A DNA stretch of 64,000 bases. Source: OMII01 sp947467385 (lineage in GTDB: Bacteria > Bdellovibrionota_C > UBA2361 > OMII01). A program made the position numbers and the translations under genes. The notes under the pieces were generated by a model, which saw only the letters and a program-made list of their open reading frames with translations, did not search any database and was not told the DNA's origin. This document shows positions 59,047 to 64,000 of the stretch, in pieces. Where the stretch lies: contig JBIKLA010000014.1 in NCBI GenBank assembly GCA_044360075.1, forward strand, positions 33,076 to 97,075. Reading direction: 5' to 3'. The first letter of the stretch is position 1. Every line of letters begins with the position of its first letter.

Positions 59047-60318
59047 ATGACCAAGTCTGGCGATAAAAATAGGCACACGTTAGTTTGTTCCTTCTGCAAC
59101 CGCTCGCAGGAGGAGGTGCGCAAGCTTATAGCCGGCCCCTCGGTCTACATCTGTGATGAATGTATCGACCTCTGCAATGATATCATCGCTGAAGAGGTAG
59201 ACACCGAAAATCCGGCGTCCCCGACGCAGTCAAAGCTTCCAAAGCCCAAGGACATTAAGTCTTTCCTCGACCAGTACGTGGTTGGCCAGGATTTCGCCAA
59301 GAAATCTCTCTCTGTAGCGGTGCACAACCACTACAAGCGGCTTGAGGCCAAGGCCGGCGGCGCCTCGGAGGTGGAGATCGCCAAGTCTAACATCCTGCTC
59401 ATCGGCCCGACCGGAACCGGAAAGACGCTGCTCGCCCAGACCCTGGCCCGCATCCTTCAGGTGCCCTTCACTATCACCGATGCCACCACGCTCACGGAAG
59501 CGGGGTATGTCGGCGAGGATGTCGAAAACATCATCCTCAATCTGCTCCAGAACGCCGACTACGACGTCGAGAAGGCGCAGCGCGGCATCGTCTACATTGA
59601 TGAGATCGACAAGATCTCGCGCAAGGCAGAGAACCCCTCCATTACCCGCGACGTATCGGGCGAGGGCGTGCAGCAGGCGCTGCTCAAGATGCTTGAGGGA
59701 ACCGTGGCAAGCGTTCCCCCGAAGGGCGGGCGCAAGCACCCGCAGCAGGAGTTTTTGCAGGTCGACACAAGCAATATCCTCTTCATATGCGGCGGCGCTT
59801 TCGTGGGGCTGGAGGACATTATCCGCCGTCGAGTTGGCGAGAAGAAGCTGGGCTTCGGTGCCCATAAGGCTATGAAGGAGAAGGAGCGCGTCAAGAAAGA
59901 GGAGAAGCGCTCGCTCTTGGCCCAGGTACAGCCAGAAGATCTCCTAAAGTTTGGGCTTATCCCAGAATTCATTGGCCGCTTGCCCATGATCGCTGTTCTT
60001 GACGATCTGGACGAGGGAGCGCTGGTTAAGATTCTTGTGGAGCCGAAGAACGCACTCACCAAGCAGTACAAGAAGCTCTTCGATATGGAGAGCGTGCAGC
60101 TTCGCTTCACCGAGGGCGCCCTGGGGGCTGTCGCGCGGCAGGCGATCGAGCGCAAGGCGGGGGCGCGCGGCCTGCGGGCCATCCTTGAGTCGATTATGCT
60201 TGAGGTGATGTACGAGGTGCCCTCCGACCCCGACATCAAAGAGGTGATCGTCTCCGAGGACACCGTGCTCAAGGGGGAGAAGCCACTCGTAGTATACCAG
60301 CACGCCGAGTCGGCTTAG
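59047..60318 (+). CDS. clpX: ATP-dependent Clp protease ATP-binding subunit ClpX
   Basis: 423 aa AAA+ unfoldase. The N-terminal zinc domain has Cys14, Cys17, Cys36 and Cys39 (CSFC, CDEC). Walker A is GPTGTGKT (from residue 120), Walker B is IVYIDEIDKI, the pore loop is GYVG, and RRRVGEKKLGFG contains the ClpP-docking loop as LGF. The C-terminal small domain ends with GARGLRAILESIMLEVMYEV. It feeds substrates to ClpP. Confidence 0.97.
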   Translation: MTKSGDKNRHTLVCSFCNRSQEEVRKLIAGPSVYICDECIDLCNDIIAEEVDTENPASPTQSKLPKPKDIKSFLDQYVVGQDFAKKSLSVAVHNHYKRLEAKAGGASEVEIAKSNILLIGPTGTGKTLLAQTLARILQVPFTITDATTLTEAGYVGEDVENIILNLLQNADYDVEKAQRGIVYIDEIDKISRKAENPSITRDVSGEGVQQALLKMLEGTVASVPPKGGRKHPQQEFLQVDTSNILFICGGAFVGLEDIIRRRVGEKKLGFGAHKAMKEKERVKKEEKRSLLAQVQPEDLLKFGLIPEFIGRLPMIAVLDDLDEGALVKILVEPKNALTKQYKKLFDMESVQLRFTEGALGAVARQAIERKAGARGLRAILESIMLEVMYEVPSDPDIKEVIVSEDTVLKGEKPLVVYQHAESA

Positions 60319-60766
60319 TGGACGCCCTGCCGCTTCTGGCGCAGGCTCCATGTGTACCAAAATTGTCATTAGTGTGGCCGTCGCCGAGCAGAGCGATAAG
60401 GCTAGGCGAGCTGCTGTGGCAATAGCCGCACTCATGTGGAAAAGAACGGGAACATGCTGCAGCGAAAGCGATTCTTGGCTTTCGCAAAAATCTCGTTGGG
60501 CGCGCACGCAGCATGCGACGGGTCAGTTCGCTGAAGTGGCTGTAGTTACTAAATTAATCAAACCTTCATTATTGTGATTTTCCTGAGGCTCGACTAGCAT
60601 CCTACGAGTAGGGACGGAGATTTACGCGCCGTCTACCAGTCGGCTAGCGCAGTAAAAACAGCCGGTTGTTTCGGTTCTTTCCTGTCGAGGGGACCCCAGC
60701 GTGAGCTGGTGGTCGTCGAGGCGGGGTGGATAGGTTCAAACAGCTCTTTTTCGCTTAAGAGAAAAC
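60319..60766. other. gap between clpX and lon
   Basis: 448 bases without a credible gene. Two stem-loops without T runs are visible: 60326-60345 (CCTG-CGC with GCG-CAGG), just after the clpX stop, and 60462-60485 (GCGAAAGC with GCTTTCGC, eight perfect pairs). An A+T-rich stretch at 60541-60585 probably holds the lon promoter, but no convincing hexamers are seen. Confidence 0.45.
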
Positions 60767-63229
60767 ATGAAATCAGCACCCAACAATCCGATCCCGCTTC
60801 TTCCCCTGAGAGAGCTCGTTGTGTTCCCTCAGCAGGTCGTCCCGCTCTTCGTGGGCCGCGAGAAGAGCGTCAAAGCGATTGAGGAGTCGCAGCGCGAGGG
60901 CAAGTACATCCTTCTCGCCGCGCAGAAGGACGCGCGCACGAGCAATCCTGGGCCGAAGGATATCTACACCATCGGAACGCTCGGCGAGGTCGTCCAGCTC
61001 ATTCGGCTTGCTGATGGTCCGATTAAGGTTCTCGTCGAAGGTAAGGTTCGCGCGCGAATCAAGAAGTTCGTGCGAGAGGATGACTTCATGCTCGTCGACG
61101 TGGAGGAGATTCTCCCGCCAGAGGAGGTCTCAACAGAGCTTAAGGCGCTCATGCGCTCTGTCAACACGACCTTCGACAACTACGTAAAGCTCGGCAAGAA
61201 GGTTAATCCCGAGATGATCATGCAGGTGAATGCGATCGAGGATCCGTCGCGACTCGCCGATGCAATCGTTGTTCAGCTCAACATCAAGCTTGAGGACAAG
61301 CAGGAGATTCTTGAGACAATCGACTCGCAGGAGCGGCTTGAGAAGATACTTGGGCACATGAAGTCCGAGATCGAGATCCTTCAGGTGGAGAAGAGAATCC
61401 GCAGCCGCGTCAAGAAACAGATGGAGAAGACTCAGAAGGAGTACTATCTCAACGAGCAGATGCGCGCGATCCAGAAGGAGCTCGGCGAGAAGGACGACTT
61501 CCGCAACGAGATCCAGGAGATTGAGGACAAGTACAAGGCCAAGGATATGCCGGAAGAGGCTCGCGAGAAGACCGAGAAGGAGATTCGCAAGCTCAAGATG
61601 ATGTCGCCCATGTCGGCTGAGGCCACAGTGGTCCGCAACTATGTAGACTGGATGCTGGCACTTCCGTGGAATGAGGTTTCCAAGGAAGAGATCGACATGG
61701 ACAAGGCCCGTGAGGTTCTCGATGAGGACCACTACGGCCTTGAAAAGGTTAAGGAGCGCATTCTTGAGTACCTCGCCGTCCAGAAGCTGGTTGGCAAGAT
61801 TCGAGGCCCTATTTTGTGCCTCGTCGGTCCTCCTGGAGTGGGCAAGACATCGCTCGGGAAGAGCATCGCGAAGTCAACGGGGCGCAAGTTTGTGCGCGTT
61901 GCCCTCGGCGGCGTGCGTGACGAAGCCGAGATTCGTGGGCATCGCCGCACATACATCGGAGCCCTGCCAGGCAAGATTATTCAGTCGCTCAAGAAGGCTG
62001 GTACGAGCAATCCGGTCTTCCTGCTCGACGAGGTTGACAAAATGTCGACCGACTTCCGTGGCGACCCGTCGTCGGCGCTGCTTGAGGTTCTTGACCCGGA
62101 GCAGAACGACTCGTTCAATGACCACTACCTCGACTGCGATTACGACCTCTCGAAGGTGATGTTCATCACGACCGCGAACTCGCTGCACACGATTCCGCAG
62201 CCGCTCATGGATCGTATGGAGATCATCCGCCTCTCGGGTTACACCGAGCTTGAGAAGATTGCTATCTGCAAGAAGTACCTGCTTGAGAAGCAGCTTCAAG
62301 AGAACGGCCTTACGCTCGAAAATGTTCGGGTAGGGGAGGAGGTATACTCCGAGATCATCAACCGCCACACGCGTGAGGCTGGTGTGCGTAGCCTTGAGCG
62401 AATGATCGCCACGTTGTGCCGCAAGGCCGCGATTGAGGTCGTCGAGAAGGGCCCGGAGACGGTCGTGGACATTAACCGCGAGAACCTGCCGCTCTTCTTG
62501 GGCCAGCCGAAGTTCCGCTACGGCATGTCTGAGGAGCTCGACCAGGTTGGTCTTGCGACGGGCCTTGCGTGGACCGACAAGGGCGGAGAGCTGCTCGTCA
62601 TCGAGACGACAGTCCTTCCCGGACGGGGAAGGCTTCAGATCACCGGAAAGCTCGGCGATGTGATGCAGGAGTCGGCGAAGGCTGCGCTCAGCTACGTGCG
62701 CTCGCGCGCCGCGATGCTAGGCCTGCCGCGCTACTTCTACGATAAGATCGATATTCACGTGCACGTTCCCGAGGGAGCGATCCCTAAGGACGGGCCTTCG
62801 GCGGGCATCACGATGGCAACATCGATGATCTCAGCCCTGACCGGCATTCCGATCGACAAGCACATTGCGATGACCGGAGAGATTACGCTCCGCGGCAACG
62901 TCCTTCCGATCGGCGGCCTCAAGGAAAAGGCGCTTGCGGCGCACCGCGGAGGCATCCGCCGCGTTATGCTGCCCAAGGAGAACGAGAACGACATCGAGGA
63001 GATACCGGCAACGGTCCGAAACGAGCTGGAGCTCATCCCTGTTTCGCACGTGGATGAAGTGCTCTTTGAGGCCCTGCGATGTAGGAAGCCCGAGGACTTT
63101 GTCTCTATGCTTGAGGCAAAGGGCGTGCGCGATGAGTTGCTTTATTCCGAAGACAAGAAGAAGGAGGAGCAGGGTAACGGCGCGCAGCGGGATGAGAAGA
63201 CCCCGACGTCCGGTATCGTGGCCCACTAG
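60767..63229 (+). CDS. lon: ATP-dependent protease Lon (LonA)
   Basis: 820 aa. N-terminal substrate-binding LON domain (LPLRELVVFPQQVVPLFVGR), coiled coil (about residues 190-260), AAA+ module with Walker A GPPGVGKT (residues 354-361) and Walker B VFLLDEVDKM, then the protease domain with catalytic Ser678 (PKDGPSAG) and Lys721 (GGLKEKALAA). Length and catalytic positions match E. coli Lon almost residue for residue. The C-terminal tail after about residue 785 is charged and variable. It ends before a strong terminator. Confidence 0.97.
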   Translation: MKSAPNNPIPLLPLRELVVFPQQVVPLFVGREKSVKAIEESQREGKYILLAAQKDARTSNPGPKDIYTIGTLGEVVQLIRLADGPIKVLVEGKVRARIKKFVREDDFMLVDVEEILPPEEVSTELKALMRSVNTTFDNYVKLGKKVNPEMIMQVNAIEDPSRLADAIVVQLNIKLEDKQEILETIDSQERLEKILGHMKSEIEILQVEKRIRSRVKKQMEKTQKEYYLNEQMRAIQKELGEKDDFRNEIQEIEDKYKAKDMPEEAREKTEKEIRKLKMMSPMSAEATVVRNYVDWMLALPWNEVSKEEIDMDKAREVLDEDHYGLEKVKERILEYLAVQKLVGKIRGPILCLVGPPGVGKTSLGKSIAKSTGRKFVRVALGGVRDEAEIRGHRRTYIGALPGKIIQSLKKAGTSNPVFLLDEVDKMSTDFRGDPSSALLEVLDPEQNDSFNDHYLDCDYDLSKVMFITTANSLHTIPQPLMDRMEIIRLSGYTELEKIAICKKYLLEKQLQENGLTLENVRVGEEVYSEIINRHTREAGVRSLERMIATLCRKAAIEVVEKGPETVVDINRENLPLFLGQPKFRYGMSEELDQVGLATGLAWTDKGGELLVIETTVLPGRGRLQITGKLGDVMQESAKAALSYVRSRAAMLGLPRYFYDKIDIHVHVPEGAIPKDGPSAGITMATSMISALTGIPIDKHIAMTGEITLRGNVLPIGGLKEKALAAHRGGIRRVMLPKENENDIEEIPATVRNELELIPVSHVDEVLFEALRCRKPEDFVSMLEAKGVRDELLYSEDKKKEEQGNGAQRDEKTPTSGIVAH

Positions 63230-63247
63230 CCTTCCCTGAAGGCCGTG

Positions 63248-63296
63248 AAGGGGCGCCTGAGCAACCTAGTTGGCTCAGGCGCCCCTTTTCTTTTTT
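63248..63296 (+). terminator. intrinsic terminator after lon
   Basis: AAGGGGCGCCTGAGC (63248-63262) pairs with GCTCAGGCGCCCCTT (63273-63287), a 15-bp perfect stem, followed by TTTTCTTTTTT. It lies 19 bases after the lon stop. Confidence 0.93.
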
Positions 63297-63412
63297 GGCA
63301 GGCAAGAAGGGTCCGTAACTCCCCAATAGGACAGGGTCACAGGGATATTTGACATTCCTGTTTGCCCTGGTTAATCTCCTGCCCCGTTCAAAGATTCAAC
63401 CTGGAATCGTGC

Positions 63413-63458
63413 GGGCGCTTAGCTCAGTTGGTAGAGCGTCAGCCTTACAAGCTGAATG
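63413..63458 (+). pseudogene. 5' part of a tRNA-Val gene
   Basis: 46 bases identical to the start of the complete tRNA-Val at 63595: acceptor 5' strand, D arm and the full anticodon arm (TAC), then divergence at the variable loop. No T arm or 3' acceptor strand follows, so it cannot form a tRNA alone. The exact repeat, including flanking TGC, spans 63410-63458 and 63592-63640, period 182. Confidence 0.8.
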
Positions 63459-63594
63459 AGGTGGCTTAACGGCCCGAAGCGAAGCGTAGGACCGTAGCAG
63501 CCACCTAACCAACGCTTGATGCGAGCCAGCGAGCATCAAGACGGAAACGACATTCAGCGTCACCCGCGACACTGAATGGAAGCTGGAAACTTGC
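63459..63594 (+). other. structured insert between tRNA-Val fragment and complete tRNA-Val
   Basis: 136 bases with three strong hairpins: AGGTGGCT (63459-63466) with AGCCACCT (63499-63506), plus an inner ACGG/CCGT; CTTGATGC (63515-63522) with GCATCAAG (63533-63540); CATTCAG (63551-63557) with CTGAATG (63572-63578). In addition CATTCAGC (63551-63558) can pair with GCTGAATG (63451-63458) of the tRNA fragment, enclosing the first two hairpins. No reading frame or known intron motif is recognised. Confidence 0.6.
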
Positions 63595-63670
63595 GGGCGC
63601 TTAGCTCAGTTGGTAGAGCGTCAGCCTTACAAGCTGAATGTCGTAGGTTCGATCCCTGCAGCGCCCACCA
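63595..63670 (+). tRNA. tRNA-Val (anticodon UAC)
   Basis: Acceptor GGGCGCT pairs with AGCGCCC, discriminator A, CCA encoded (63668-63670). The anticodon arm TCAGC-CTTACAA-GCTGA gives anticodon TAC; T arm GTAGG-TTCGATC-CCTGC. Standard 76-nt class I tRNA. Confidence 0.95.
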
Positions 63671-63689
63671 TTTTCTCCCGCTCGGCCCT

Positions 63690-64000
63690 GTATTCCCGCT
63701 CGGCGCTCTGGCCAAGGGGCTTTGCCCCTCTCGCCCCTGATCGGGGCTTCACCCCCAATGAGATGATGCTTCGGAGTTTTCCGGCTTGGGGCTGTTATTC
63801 CCGCTCGGCGCTCTGGCCAAGGGGCTTTGCCCCTCTCGCCCCTGATCGGGGCTTCACCCCCATGAGATGATGCTTCGGAGTTTTCCGGCTTGGGGCTGTT
63901 ATTCCCGCTCGGCGCTCTGGCCAAGGGGCTTTGCCCCTCTCGCCCCTGATCGGGGCTTCACCCCCATGAGATGATGCTTCGGAGTTTTCCGGCTTGGGGC
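63690..64000. repeat. tandem 104-105 bp repeats, about three copies, continuing past the window
   Basis: Units start TATTCCCGCTCGGCGCTCTG at about 63691, 63796 and 63900. The first unit has one extra A (CCCCCAATGAG against CCCCCATGAG); otherwise the copies look identical, and the third runs off the end at 64000. Each unit contains two small palindromes, GGGGCTTTGCCCC and GCCCCTGATCGGGGC, whose arms can also pair with each other. A shorter partial unit (CCCGCTCGGCCCTG) precedes the first. The frames open through the repeat are not credible genes. Confidence 0.92.

Noticed and set aside
60350..60577. 75-residue open frame in the clpX-lon gap
   Set aside because: No ribosome binding site, no family resemblance, and it runs across a strong stem-loop; probably non-coding.
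63413..63640. Group I intron in the tRNA-Val gene
   Set aside because: The segment between the two tRNA copies is only about 136 bases, no conserved group I core (P3/P7-type) elements are recognised, and the downstream tRNA is complete by itself.
63690..64000. CRISPR array at the right edge
   Set aside because: The repeats are contiguous 104-105 bp units with no unique spacers, and no cas genes are present.

Overview
The window (64 kb, G+C-rich) looks like chromosomal DNA of a Gram-negative, probably flagellated bacterium. It carries fliD, several lipoproteins with signal peptides, a DUF3108 periplasmic protein, a Tad pilus locus and a T3SS-type export-gate protein. The tig-clpP-clpX-lon order and the eukaryotic-like kinase/FHA/PP2C set beside a pilus would suit a deltaproteobacterial-type lineage (Bdellovibrionota, Myxococcota or relatives). 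This is inference, because no rRNA or other strong phylogenetic marker is present.

Layout. 1-4.7 kb: an unknown gene, fliD, a convergent DUF3108 gene, a gene resembling a degenerate HD protein coupled to plsC, then tRNA-Leu(CAA). 4.8-9.7 kb: ribH, then on the minus strand a light-repair operon (a 55-residue DUF2256 zinc-ribbon gene, an iron-sulfur bacterial photolyase/cryptochrome, and a class I photolyase) and an EamA transporter. 9.85-14.9 kb: ligase-associated exonuclease and ATP-dependent DNA ligase, overlapping start to stop, facing a DEAH-type helicase. 15.2-21.6 kb: an ABC-F ATPase, a LysM-like lipoprotein, cysS, a glycosyltransferase, DCC and DinB genes. 22.2-27 kb: an exopolysaccharide-type cluster of three glycosyltransferases and a WcaJ-type initiating transferase whose reading frame is broken by one base.

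27-41 kb is housekeeping and unknown material: two lipoproteins and a small membrane protein, miaB, a bifunctional-nuclease-domain protein, a YfgM-like protein, an MFS transporter, an HMG-CoA-lyase homologue, a lipoprotein that looks like a Rieske domain stripped of its cluster ligands, a glycosyltransferase/acetyltransferase pair, an RsbU-type phosphatase, and a corrinoid adenosyltransferase.

41.5-56.5 kb is the most remarkable part. It is one collinear run of membrane-anchored PP2C phosphatase, FHA protein, membrane-anchored Ser/Thr kinase, CpaE/TadZ, Flp pilin, CpaB, CpaF, TadB, TadC, a full-length SctV/FlhA-type export gate, a membrane-spanning pseudokinase with a HEAT-like outer domain, and a thioredoxin-like lipoprotein with a CxxS site. 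No secretin, prepilin peptidase or other T3SS gene is present. It reads as a phospho-regulated Tad apparatus joined to an orphan T3SS export gate, and is the best candidate for an undescribed system. A 400-base upstream region holds a 12-bp palindrome and three copies of GAATAGTC.

56.5-63.3 kb holds tRNA-Leu(UAG) and the protein-quality-control genes tig, clpP, clpX and lon, ending in a strong intrinsic terminator. The right edge has a 46-nt 5' part of tRNA-Val, a 136-nt structured insert, a complete tRNA-Val(UAC), and about three tandem 104-105 bp repeats running off the end.
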